NCBI RefSeq assembly: GCF_024436175.1
Contig: NZ_JANFQP010000001.1
Span: forward strand, 620,001 to 684,000
DNA: 64,000 nucleotides
Direction: 5' to 3'
Source of the DNA: Kaistella montana
Lineage (GTDB): Bacteria; Bacteroidota; Bacteroidia; Flavobacteriales; Weeksellaceae
In this document: one piece after another, positions 1 through 8,759 of the stretch
Position numbering within the stretch: the stretch's first letter is position 1
Layout: every line of letters begins with the position of its first letter
Translations under genes and position numbers: made by a program
The notes under the pieces: generated by a model
Databases searched by the model: none
Told to the model about the DNA's origin: nothing
Seen by the model: only the letters and a program-made list of their open reading frames with translations

Positions 1-364
1 CTTCCACATAATTCAGTGGAGAAAACATTTGGGAATCCGTTGTTGGTTTTGCAATCGTTACTTCCTGATCTTCTGAGGAAATATTGTAGATTTTGTTTCC
101 ATCGAAAATCTGTTCTGTTCCCATGATTTTCAACTTGTACTTGTCTTTTGCAGAGTAGAAAATTCCAGGTTCGGTTTTGGTTACTTTCTTGTTGTTGCCG
201 GTTCCGTAAACAAATTTAAAGTAAACATTATTTTTAGCTTTATAATTTGTTGAAACTGCATCAAGAAGTGTTTTTGCTTTTGCATCGATTTTCTGAGCAG
301 AAAATGTAGCTACGGTTCCCAAAACGAAAACTCCGACGGTAATTTTTTTCAATATACTTTTCAT
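1..364 (-). CDS. lolA: LolA-family outer membrane lipoprotein carrier protein (partial)
   Basis: This is the N-terminal 121 residues of a secreted protein; its 3' end lies beyond the left edge. The start ATG (362-364) opens a Sec signal peptide: MKSILKK, then a hydrophobic stretch ending near FSAQ. The mature part resembles the LolA/LolB fold family, with KAKTLLDAVSTNYKA, FKFVYG and a later FDGNKIYNIS segment. LolA proteins carry lipoproteins across the periplasm to the outer membrane. It lies 64 bp downstream of ftsK on the same strand, an order familiar from Flavobacteriia. The family call is solid, but the exact role in lipoprotein traffic is inferred from the family. Confidence 0.8.
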   Translation of the reverse strand, partial: MKSILKKITVGVFVLGTVATFSAQKIDAKAKTLLDAVSTNYKAKNNVYFKFVYGTGNNKKVTKTEPGIFYSAKDKYKLKIMGTEQIFDGNKIYNISSEDQEVTIAKPTTDSQMFSPLNYVE

Positions 365-428
365 TCTTTTTTTTATTTTTTGGATTAAAGCTTTTCTTTA
401 AAGTTAAACTATTGTTTAAAATTAAAGT

Positions 429-2918
429 TTACTTGCGCAATTCTTCCAAAAACTGTTCCAAAGAATTTAAATCGCTAATCAATACTTCTCTTGCTTTTGC
501 ACCATTGAAGCCGCCTACAATTCCGCTAGCTTCCAATTGGTCCATAATTCTTCCGGCTCTGTTGTAGCCCAATTTCAGTTGTCTCTGAAGCATTGAAGTG
601 GATCCTTGTTGTGTTGAAACAATAATTCTTGCTGCATCTTCGAAAAGGGCATCTTTTTCATTTGGATCGAAAGCACCGACGGTTGAAGTTGCTTCTTCAC
701 TAGAATATTCCGGAAGCATGAATGCACTTGCATATCCTTTCTGTTCACCGATGAATTCGGCAATTTTCTCCACTTCCGGAGTGTCAACAAATGCACATTG
801 AAGTCTTAAAATTTCATTTCCATTAAAATAAAGCATATCTCCTTTTCCGATCAATTGATCAGCTCCTGTAGCATCCAGAATTGTTCGGGAATCTACACTT
901 GAAATTACACGGAAAGCCGCTCTGGCTGGGAAATTTGCTTTAATCATTCCCGTAATTACGTTTACAGATGGTCTTTGTGTCGCTACGATCAAGTGAATTC
1001 CAACGGCTCTTGCCAACTGTGCAAGTCGGGCAATTGGAAGTTCTACTTCTTTTCCTGCAGTCATAATCAAATCAGCGAATTCGTCGACTACCAAAACGAT
1101 GTAAGGCAAATATCGATGTCCGTTTTCAGGATTTAATTTTCTTTCAGTGAATTTCTTGTTGTATTCTTTTAAATTTTTACAAAATGCATTTTTAAGCAAA
1201 TCATAGCGCTGATCCATCTCGATACAAAGGGAATTCAGTGTGTTGATTACCTTGTGAGTATCGGTGATAATCGCGTCGTCGCCATCGGGAAGTTTCGCCA
1301 AATAATGTCTTTCGATTTTGGAATACAATGAAAGTTCCACTTTTTTCGGATCCACCATCACGAATTTCAGTTCGCTCGGATGTTTTTTGTAGAGTAGGGA
1401 AGTGAGGATTGCATTAATTCCCACCGATTTTCCTTGTCCGGTCGCACCTGCCATCAATAAGTGAGGCATTTTTGCCAAATCGGCCATAAAAATTTCATTA
1501 GAAATCGTTTTCCCGAAAACCACCGGCAAATCCATATCGGTGTTTTGGAATTTTTGGGAAGCAATCACACTTCTCATCGAAACCATCGAAGGATTTTTTC
1601 TCGGAACTTCAATTCCAATGGTTCCTTTTCCTGGCATTGGCGCGATAATTCGAATTCCAAGAGCGGAAAGATTTAGCGCAATATCATCTTGAAGTTTTTT
1701 AATGGAAGCCACACGAATTCCCGCTTCTGGAACGATTTCGTATAAAGTTACGGTCGGTCCTACAGTCGCTTTGATTTCGGCAATTCCAACATTGAAATTC
1801 TTCAGAAGTCCAACAATTTTATTCTTATTTTCCTCTAATTCTTCACGGTTGATGGAAATTTCCTCGTTTCCGTAATCTCTCAACAAATCCAAAGTTGGCA
1901 TTTGGAATTTCGCAAGATCCAGTTTATGATCGTAAAGACCGTGTTGATTAACGAGTTCTTGCGATTTTTGATCGGATTCATCCAAAACGTCTACCGTTTT
2001 TGCAACTTCTACTTTGAAATCAATATCATCCGATTTTGGAGTTGAATTGGTAGTTGGGCTTAAACTAATTTCTGGAGCCGTAGTTTCGGTAACTGTAATT
2101 TTTTGTGGAATTTCACCTCCGTCGAAAGTGGTTTTATTCGGAGTTTTGATGGTTTCAAAATCATTGCTGATCTCCACTTCCGGAAAACCTTTCACCGGAA
2201 TTTCTACCGGAACAGCTGCCGCCGGAGTTGGAGTAATTATATTAGATGCTTCAGTGTCACTTTTGGCAATTTCTTCTAATTCATCATCTGCTTCGAAATT
2301 TTCAGAACTCGGCATCATCGCTTTTACTTTGCCCAAAGTATTTTCATTTAAATCATTAAGTTTTGATTTAATGTTGTTTGGATTTAAATTAAATTCCAAA
2401 ATAAAATAAAGAGCAATACTTACAAAAAGAACTAACCAAAGTCCTGCAGTTCCAATCACGGAGTTTAGAAAATCCATAATTTGGAAACCGTAAACGCCAC
2501 TCAAAACGCCTTCGCCTTTGGTAATTGCGCCCATAAAAATTGGCAACCAACAGATGAAAAATAAGGAATGACCAAAGGTTTTCCAAGGTTTGAAATAGTT
2601 TTTCTTCAAAATCAGCATCCCGAATACAAAGAAAATGAAGGCAACAGCAAAAGCTGCAATTCCGATACTTTCAAAAATGAAAAGATTCCCGAGCCAATCG
2701 CCGATTTTTCCGAAAATATTCGATGATTTCACGGTTTTATCGAGCATCGTTCCGGCTTGGCTTTGATCAGCTTTCCAATTCAATAGATATGAAACGAAAG
2801 AAAAAGTAAGTACAACCGAAATAATTACAAACAAAACGCCGAAAAAAATGCGTGGTTTGGATAGAATTTTATTTTGTTCAGCCGCTGAAGACGGGGAGGT
2901 TTTAGTGTGTTTTTCCAT
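429..2918 (-). CDS. ftsK: DNA translocase FtsK
   Basis: FtsK is a septum-anchored ATPase that pumps chromosomal DNA during division and helps resolve dimers at dif. The 829-residue protein has an N-terminal block of about four membrane segments (roughly residues 25-175). A low-complexity Pro/Thr/Asp-rich linker follows (about 205-330), then the motor. Walker A is GATGQGKS, with its Lys at about residue 497. Walker B reads VLVVDEFADLIM, followed by ARAVGIHLIVATQRP. The C-terminal winged-helix gamma domain, which reads KOPS sequences, is recognisable from TSMLQRQLKLGYNRAGRIMDQLE. The protein is shorter than E. coli FtsK because the linker is short, which is normal in this phylum. The start at 2918 is the only good one ahead of the first membrane helix. 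Confidence 0.97.
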   Translation of the reverse strand: MEKHTKTSPSSAAEQNKILSKPRIFFGVLFVIISVVLTFSFVSYLLNWKADQSQAGTMLDKTVKSSNIFGKIGDWLGNLFIFESIGIAAFAVAFIFFVFGMLILKKNYFKPWKTFGHSLFFICWLPIFMGAITKGEGVLSGVYGFQIMDFLNSVIGTAGLWLVLFVSIALYFILEFNLNPNNIKSKLNDLNENTLGKVKAMMPSSENFEADDELEEIAKSDTEASNIITPTPAAAVPVEIPVKGFPEVEISNDFETIKTPNKTTFDGGEIPQKITVTETTAPEISLSPTTNSTPKSDDIDFKVEVAKTVDVLDESDQKSQELVNQHGLYDHKLDLAKFQMPTLDLLRDYGNEEISINREELEENKNKIVGLLKNFNVGIAEIKATVGPTVTLYEIVPEAGIRVASIKKLQDDIALNLSALGIRIIAPMPGKGTIGIEVPRKNPSMVSMRSVIASQKFQNTDMDLPVVFGKTISNEIFMADLAKMPHLLMAGATGQGKSVGINAILTSLLYKKHPSELKFVMVDPKKVELSLYSKIERHYLAKLPDGDDAIITDTHKVINTLNSLCIEMDQRYDLLKNAFCKNLKEYNKKFTERKLNPENGHRYLPYIVLVVDEFADLIMTAGKEVELPIARLAQLARAVGIHLIVATQRPSVNVITGMIKANFPARAAFRVISSVDSRTILDATGADQLIGKGDMLYFNGNEILRLQCAFVDTPEVEKIAEFIGEQKGYASAFMLPEYSSEEATSTVGAFDPNEKDALFEDAARIIVSTQQGSTSMLQRQLKLGYNRAGRIMDQLEASGIVGGFNGAKAREVLISDLNSLEQFLEELRK

Positions 2919-3157
2919 AATATCAATGAGGGCAAATTTAATAATAATAATTTACAGTTTTATTGATGAATCAAAGAAAAATTGGTTTTTTTAAGGCCTG
3001 TTTTTTCAATTTTTTAATGTCATGAATCTTTCAAATTAATGCAGGAAAACCTTTGAAAAAAAATATTTTAATTTTTTAGGAATATATTTTTCATTTTAAA
3101 TATCTTTAAAACCACAAAAGAGCCAACAACTATCAACCAATAACGATCAACAAAGCA

Positions 3158-5143
3158 ATGACTTTTCAACAGCAAATACAGCAAGGAATTCCTAACGAAC
3201 TTCCGCAACCAAAACCCTACGAAACCGATATCAACCACGCACCGAAACGTAAAGAAATCCTTTCAGATGAAGAGAAAAAACTCGCATTGAAAAACGCTTT
3301 ACGTTATTTCGAACCAAAGTTTCATGCGGAATTATTACCGGAATTTAAGGAAGAACTGGAGAAGTTCGGAAGAATTTACATGTACCGTTTCCGTCCGGAT
3401 TACGAGATGAAAGCGAGAGACATTGCAGAATATCCGGGAAAATCTGAACAAGCCAAGGCGATTATGCTGATGATTCAAAATAACTTAGATTATGCCGTGG
3501 CACAACATCCCCACGAATTGATAACTTACGGTGGAAACGGAGCGGTTTTTTCCAATTGGGCGCAGTATCTTCTGACGATGAAATATCTCTCGGAAATGTC
3601 GGACGAACAAACTTTGGTAATGTATTCCGGGCATCCGATGGGACTTTTCCCGTCGCATAAAGACGCACCAAGAGTTGTCGTAACCAACGGAATGGTGATT
3701 CCAAATTATTCTAAACCCGATGATTGGGAGAAATTTAATGCTTTAGGCGTTTCGCAGTACGGGCAAATGACCGCCGGAAGTTACATGTACATCGGTCCGC
3801 AGGGAATTGTTCACGGAACCACGATTACCGTTTTAAATGCTTTTAGAAAAATTAAAAAAGAACCAAAAGGAGGATTATTCGTCACTTCCGGATTGGGCGG
3901 AATGTCCGGCGCACAGCCGAAAGCGGGGAATATCGCAGGTTGCTTAACCGTTTGTGCAGAAGTGAATCCGAAGATTACCAAAATCCGTCACGATCAAAAA
4001 TGGGTCAATGAAATTCATGAAAACCTCGATGAATTGGTAGCAAGAGTAAGAAATGCGCAAGAAAATAAAGAAACCGTTTCCCTCGCTTATCTCGGAAATG
4101 TGGTGGATGTTTGGGAAAAATTTGATCAGGAAAATCTAAGAATCGACATCGGTTCTGACCAAACTTCGCTGCACAATCCGTGGGCTGGAGGTTATTATCC
4201 GATTGGGATTTCATTTGAAGAATCCAATAAAATGATGGCGGAAAATCCTGAATTATTTAAAGAAAAAGTTCAGGAAACCTTGAGAAGACACGCCGCAGCC
4301 ATCAACAAACACACCGAAAAAGGAACGTATTTCTTCGATTACGGTAATGCATTTTTGTTGGAAGCCAGTCGCGCCGGAGCCGATGTAATGACCGAAAATC
4401 CAACATTGGGAAGAGAGTTTAAATTCCCAAGTTATGTTCAGGATATTATGGGGCCCATGTGTTTTGATTATGGTTTCGGGCCTTTCCGTTGGGTCTGTGC
4501 GAGCGGAAAACCGGAAGATTTGCAGAAAACTGACGAAATTGCGACGCAAGTTTTGGAAGAATTAATGAATAATTCTCCAGCGGAGATTCAACAACAAATG
4601 GCAGATAATATCAAATGGATCAAAGGTGCGCAGGAAAATTGTTTGGTTGTAGGTTCGCAGGCGAGAATCCTTTACGCAGACGCGGAAGGCCGAATGAAAA
4701 TCGCGGAAGCTTTCAACAAAGCCATTGCCAACCGAGAAATTGGTCCGGTCGTTCTTGGGCGCGATCACCACGATGTTTCCGGCACGGACTCGCCATATCG
4801 TGAGACTTCCAATATCTATGATGGTTCGCGTTTCACGGCGGATATGGCGATTCAGAATGTCATTGGTGACAGTTTCCGCGGGGCGACCTGGGTTTCGATT
4901 CACAACGGCGGCGGCGTTGGTTGGGGAGAAGTAATCAATGGTGGTTTCGGAATGCTCCTCGACGGAAGCGACGATGCTGACAGAAGATTAAAATCGATGC
5001 TTTTCTGGGATGTGAATAACGGAATTTCGCGCCGCAGTTGGGCAAGAAACGAAGGTGCCATTTTCGCCATAAAAAGAGCGATGGAAGTGGAGCCGAATTT
5101 GAAAGTGACGTTGCCGAATCTAGTTGACGATAAACTTCTTTAG
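3158..5143 (+). CDS. hutU: urocanate hydratase
   Basis: This cytosolic NAD+-dependent enzyme converts urocanate to imidazolonepropionate, the second step of histidine degradation. Family landmarks include TYGGNGAVFSNWAQY, SGHPMGLFPS, GQMTAGSYMYIGPQGIVHGT and GLGGMSGAQPKA. The conserved segment GPMCFDYGFGPFRWV contains Cys435, equivalent to the active-site cysteine region of Pseudomonas HutU. The C-terminus has the expected NGGGVGWGEVINGGFG motif. At 661 residues it is about 100 longer than the proteobacterial enzyme, as is usual for the Bacteroidota form. It diverges from ftsK, and no other hut gene is in the window, so the pathway must be completed elsewhere. A strong terminator follows at 5165. 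Confidence 0.95.
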   Translation: MTFQQQIQQGIPNELPQPKPYETDINHAPKRKEILSDEEKKLALKNALRYFEPKFHAELLPEFKEELEKFGRIYMYRFRPDYEMKARDIAEYPGKSEQAKAIMLMIQNNLDYAVAQHPHELITYGGNGAVFSNWAQYLLTMKYLSEMSDEQTLVMYSGHPMGLFPSHKDAPRVVVTNGMVIPNYSKPDDWEKFNALGVSQYGQMTAGSYMYIGPQGIVHGTTITVLNAFRKIKKEPKGGLFVTSGLGGMSGAQPKAGNIAGCLTVCAEVNPKITKIRHDQKWVNEIHENLDELVARVRNAQENKETVSLAYLGNVVDVWEKFDQENLRIDIGSDQTSLHNPWAGGYYPIGISFEESNKMMAENPELFKEKVQETLRRHAAAINKHTEKGTYFFDYGNAFLLEASRAGADVMTENPTLGREFKFPSYVQDIMGPMCFDYGFGPFRWVCASGKPEDLQKTDEIATQVLEELMNNSPAEIQQQMADNIKWIKGAQENCLVVGSQARILYADAEGRMKIAEAFNKAIANREIGPVVLGRDHHDVSGTDSPYRETSNIYDGSRFTADMAIQNVIGDSFRGATWVSIHNGGGVGWGEVINGGFGMLLDGSDDADRRLKSMLFWDVNNGISRRSWARNEGAIFAIKRAMEVEPNLKVTLPNLVDDKLL

Positions 5144-5164
5144 TAATTTCTTAAGTAATCTTTG

Positions 5165-5189
5165 CACCTCAATTTTGAGGTGTTTTTTT
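5165..5189 (+). terminator. Rho-independent terminator after hutU
   Basis: The stem CACCTC/GAGGTG closes on an AATTTT loop, and seven T residues follow immediately. Confidence 0.85.
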
Positions 5190-5250
5190 GTTGAAATTTT
5201 ATCAATAAACTTAATAGTCTATTTCTATACTAATTTTAATTAATTGGTAT

Positions 5251-5258
5251 TATATTTG
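5251..5258 (+). promoter_or_regulatory. Bacteroidota -7 element, fasciclin gene
   Basis: TATATTTG matches the Bacteroidota primary-sigma -7 consensus TAnnTTTG and lies 33 bp before the chosen ATG. No clear -33 TTG is seen at the usual distance. Confidence 0.5.
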
Positions 5259-5291
5259 TCTAATTATTACTACAACAAAAAATATATTATT

Positions 5292-6242
5292 ATGAAAAAT
5301 TTATTTAAGCTCTCAGCACTTTTGTTTTTCTTCGGTCTACTGTTAACTTCCTGTGAAGAAACCAGAGACGATATGCAAACACCAAAAAGTATTTATGAAC
5401 TTGCCTCAGCAGACTCGGATCTTTCTAATCTGAAAGCCGCAATTGATAAAGCTGGATTAGCCTCTACTTTAAGTGCGTCGGGTAATTTTACCGTATTTGC
5501 ACCATCAAATGCAGCTTTTACACAATTTCTTACCGATAACGGTTTTGCAAGCCTGAATGATGTTCCTACCGCAGCACTAAAAGAAATTCTTTTAAACCAT
5601 GTACTCGCATCAAAAGTAATGGCAGCGCAGGTAACCACAGGCTATGTTTCTACTTTAGCGAAAGGTAATGCCTCTTCTGCAAAGAATTTAAGTATGTACA
5701 TTGACACAACATCTGGTGTTAAAATCAACGGAATTTCTACCGTTACCAAAACTGACATTAATGCTAGCAATGGAGTAATTCACAAAGTTGATAAAGTAAT
5801 TGGTCTGCCAACAGTTGTAACTCACGCTTTAGCAAATCCTAATTTTTCTTCTCTTGTCACCGCACTTACCAGAAGTGACATGCCTAATTTTGCGGCTATA
5901 TTAAGTGGGACCACCAACTCACCATTTACTGTTTTTGCTCCTACAAATGCAGCGTTTACTTCGCTGCTAACAGAGTTAAGTCTTCCTAATCTTGGTGCAG
6001 TGCCTACATCAACTTTAGAAAATGTCCTAAAATATCACGTTGTTGCCGGTGCAAATGTATTATCAACTGATATTACCAATAATATGAATGTTACTACATT
6101 TCAGGGTGGTACTTTCAACATTACCACCACGGGCGGTGTAAAAATTACCGATGCCAATAACAGAGTCTCGAATGTAATCGCTACAGATGTGCAGTGCAGC
6201 AACGGTGTTATTCATGCCATAGACAAAGTTCTTTTACCATAG
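5292..6242 (+). CDS. fasciclin (FAS1) domain lipoprotein
   Basis: This 316-residue exported lipoprotein has a signal peptide with a lipobox ending LLTSC. Two FAS1 domains follow (about residues 35-170 and 175-316). Each has the FAS1 H1 box TVFAPSNAAFT or TVFAPTNAAFT, and each ends in the H2-like GVIHKVDKVIG or GVIHAIDKVLLP. FAS1 domains mediate adhesion in eukaryotes and bacteria; a surface or matrix role here is inferred. An upstream in-frame extension with 16 more residues exists (from 5244) but would bury the signal peptide. The ATG at 5292 follows the -7 element and starts MKNLFKLS, so it is preferred. The gene is monocistronic and followed by a terminator. Confidence 0.9.
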   Translation: MKNLFKLSALLFFFGLLLTSCEETRDDMQTPKSIYELASADSDLSNLKAAIDKAGLASTLSASGNFTVFAPSNAAFTQFLTDNGFASLNDVPTAALKEILLNHVLASKVMAAQVTTGYVSTLAKGNASSAKNLSMYIDTTSGVKINGISTVTKTDINASNGVIHKVDKVIGLPTVVTHALANPNFSSLVTALTRSDMPNFAAILSGTTNSPFTVFAPTNAAFTSLLTELSLPNLGAVPTSTLENVLKYHVVAGANVLSTDITNNMNVTTFQGGTFNITTTGGVKITDANNRVSNVIATDVQCSNGVIHAIDKVLLP

Positions 6243-6274
6243 TAGTTTGTATATTTTAAATGTTAATGTTTGAT

Positions 6275-6303
6275 AAGCGTCCCTTTCAAAGGGACGTTTA
6301 TTT
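6275..6303 (+). terminator. Rho-independent terminator after fasciclin gene
   Basis: CGTCCCTTT and AAAGGGACG form a perfect 9-bp stem over a minimal loop (6278-6296), followed by TTTATTTG. Confidence 0.75.
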
Positions 6304-6328
6304 GTAAATTGCAAAAATTTTTAAAACC

Positions 6329-8716
6329 ATGAAATTTAAACTTATCCTTCTTTTTTTCATCAGTTCTTTATCGCTTTACAGCCAGGTTGGGAGTATCAAT
6401 ATTAATGTTTTTGATGATTTCAGTAAAAAACCGCTCACTGCAACCGTAAAAATTTTGGGCGGAAATGAGGAGCAGTTTTCCGGAACAGGAAATATTTTAA
6501 TTTCAGACATCAGTTCGGGTACTTATACATTTGAAATTGTTTCGGAGGGTTACAGCCCCAGCTATCTGAATGAAATCAACGTAGTTCCTAACCAGAATCT
6601 TACTTTTTCGGTGGGATTAACGAAATTTGCAACCGACATTCAGGAGGTTACAATTACACGGAAAGCATACAAAACCACGGCGGAAAGTCCGGTTTCATTA
6701 CGAAACATAACTTCAGAAGAAGTTCAGAAAAACGCAGGTTCCAACCGAGATGTTTCCAAAGCGATTCTAAGTTTTCCGGGCGTTGGAAGTACCGCAACTT
6801 TTAGAAATGACCTTTTTATCAGAGGTGGAAGTTCGGCAGAAAATAAATTTTATATTGACGGAATTGAAGTTCCCGTTATCAATCACTTTCAAACTCAGGG
6901 CGCTTCCGGTGGTCCTCGCGGAATTATTACGGTGGATTTTATCAAAGATGTCGATTTTTACAGCGGCGCTTTTCCGGCGAAAAGAAACGACGTTTTATCC
7001 TCACTTTTTGAATTCAATTTGAAACAGGCAAGGAAAGACAAACTTGGTTACAAAGCGGTTTTAGGTTTGGACGATATGCAGTTGATGGTGGATGGTCCAC
7101 TTTCCAAAGATCAAAGCTGGAGCGGACTTTTTTCCGTGAGAAAATCCAATTTGCAGTTGCTTTTTAAAGGAATTGGTTTGCCATTTTTGCCGAGTTATTA
7201 CGATACGACTTTCAAAATTTCAAAAAAATATAAAAGTGGTGACGAACTGTATTTTATTGGTTTGGGTGCGATTGATAAATTTGAATTTAACGACAATGCG
7301 AAAAAAACGCTGTCTAATTTAACCTTAATTGACCGACTTCCGAACTCGCCGCAATGGAATTACACGGTTGGGGCAGGTTACCGACATTTGGTGGAAAACG
7401 GGAATTGGCTTTTTACCTGGAGCAGAAATATGCTCGACAATCAAGCCATAAAATATTACAGAAATATTGAAACGCCACAAAATTTGCTTTACGATTATCA
7501 ATCTCGTGAAGCCGAAAATAAAGTGAGAATCGACCGAAATTTCAAGGTTAATGATTATCAGTTCAGCGCAGGAACCAATGTGAATTTTGCGAAATATTCT
7601 AACAATTCTACCATCAAACAAGTCAATCAAAACACCATAGATTTTGACCAAATTTCTTCGGAATTGAATCTTGTTCAGTACGGTTTATATCTTCAAACCG
7701 CCAAGAAATTTTTAGAAGATAAAATGCAACTTTCTGTTGGAGCCAGAATTGATGGCAGCAATTATTCTGATTTGACTAGCAATCCTTTTGAACAGTTTTC
7801 TCCAAGATTTTCTTTGAATTACAAATTTGCCGAAAATTGGGCAGCGAATTTCAATACCGGAATTTATTATCAACTTCCGGCTTATACAAGTTTAGGTTTT
7901 CAGTTGAACAATAATTTAGTGAATAAAAATTCATTAAAATACATTCAAAACACGCATTTTGTCGGAGGTTTAGAATTTAATGGAAAAGACAATCTGCGTT
8001 TCACTTTGGAAGGTTATTACAAAAAATACAAAAATTATCCGTTCTCGTTGCGTAATCAAATTTCATTGGCAAATATCGGTGGAGATTTCGGTGTGGTTGG
8101 TAACGAACCTTTGGATTCCAGAGGTTTTGGCGAAACGTTTGGTTTGGAATTTTTGGCTCAAAAACGAACTTTGAACAATTTCTACGGAATTGTTGCCTAC
8201 ACTTTCGGGTTTTCAAAATTCTCCGATTCAGCCGGAAATTTATTACCGTCAAGTTGGGATTCCAGACACATTTTAACGATGACCACTGGAAAATATTTCA
8301 AAAGAAATTGGAATTTGGGTGCAAGATTTCGACTGCAATCCGGACTTCCGGAAACACCGTATGATTTGCAAAGAAGCGCTTTGGTAAATATTTGGAATGT
8401 TGCCAACGGTCCGGTTCAAGATTTTACACAACTGAATTCTTTGCGAGGAAATGTCGCCCATCAATTGGACATCAGAGCCGAGAAAAAATGGATTTTCAAA
8501 AAATGGCAATTCACGACTTATGTTGATGTAGTTAATGTTTACGGCTCGAAAAGCGCAAGCAATTTACCGGTGGTCAATCTCCAAAGAGATGCTTCGGATA
8601 ACGGAATTATCGCCAATCCAAATGCACCGCAAAATCAGCAATATTATGTGTTGGAAACAGGAAGTGCTGATAAAAATACGCCGTTGCCATACTTCGGATT
8701 TATATTTGAGTTTTAG
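6329..8716 (+). CDS. TonB-dependent outer membrane receptor
   Basis: This 795-residue protein has a Sec signal peptide ending near LSLYSQ. A CarboxypepD_reg-like beta-sandwich (about 20-105) comes next, typical of Bacteroidota TonB receptors. The plug domain (about 115-240) includes FPGVGSTATFRNDLFIRGGSSAENKFYIDG. The remainder is a beta-barrel that ends in PYFGFIFEF with the expected C-terminal Phe. It takes a substrate across the outer membrane with TonB energy. No SusD partner is adjacent, so this is not a SusCD pair. The neighbouring genes (fasciclin, S41 peptidase) do not reveal the substrate. The start follows the fasciclin terminator by about 25 bp. Confidence 0.9.
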   Translation: MKFKLILLFFISSLSLYSQVGSININVFDDFSKKPLTATVKILGGNEEQFSGTGNILISDISSGTYTFEIVSEGYSPSYLNEINVVPNQNLTFSVGLTKFATDIQEVTITRKAYKTTAESPVSLRNITSEEVQKNAGSNRDVSKAILSFPGVGSTATFRNDLFIRGGSSAENKFYIDGIEVPVINHFQTQGASGGPRGIITVDFIKDVDFYSGAFPAKRNDVLSSLFEFNLKQARKDKLGYKAVLGLDDMQLMVDGPLSKDQSWSGLFSVRKSNLQLLFKGIGLPFLPSYYDTTFKISKKYKSGDELYFIGLGAIDKFEFNDNAKKTLSNLTLIDRLPNSPQWNYTVGAGYRHLVENGNWLFTWSRNMLDNQAIKYYRNIETPQNLLYDYQSREAENKVRIDRNFKVNDYQFSAGTNVNFAKYSNNSTIKQVNQNTIDFDQISSELNLVQYGLYLQTAKKFLEDKMQLSVGARIDGSNYSDLTSNPFEQFSPRFSLNYKFAENWAANFNTGIYYQLPAYTSLGFQLNNNLVNKNSLKYIQNTHFVGGLEFNGKDNLRFTLEGYYKKYKNYPFSLRNQISLANIGGDFGVVGNEPLDSRGFGETFGLEFLAQKRTLNNFYGIVAYTFGFSKFSDSAGNLLPSSWDSRHILTMTTGKYFKRNWNLGARFRLQSGLPETPYDLQRSALVNIWNVANGPVQDFTQLNSLRGNVAHQLDIRAEKKWIFKKWQFTTYVDVVNVYGSKSASNLPVVNLQRDASDNGIIANPNAPQNQQYYVLETGSADKNTPLPYFGFIFEF

Positions 8717-8726
8717 ATTCTAGAAA

Positions 8727-8759
8727 AATCCTTCAAGGTTTTTAAAACCTTGAAGGATT
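8727..8759. terminator. bidirectional hairpin between convergent genes
   Basis: A near-perfect 33-bp palindrome has 16-bp arms (AATCCTTCAAGGTTTT and its complement) around a single central base. It lies 11 bp after the receptor stop and also encodes the last codons and stop of the convergent S41 peptidase (stop at 8742-8744). Confidence 0.75.

Noticed and set aside
2014-2409. 131-codon open frame on the plus strand inside ftsK
   Set aside because: It runs antisense through the low-complexity linker of FtsK, has no start signals or protein family features, and is explained by the codon bias of the real gene.
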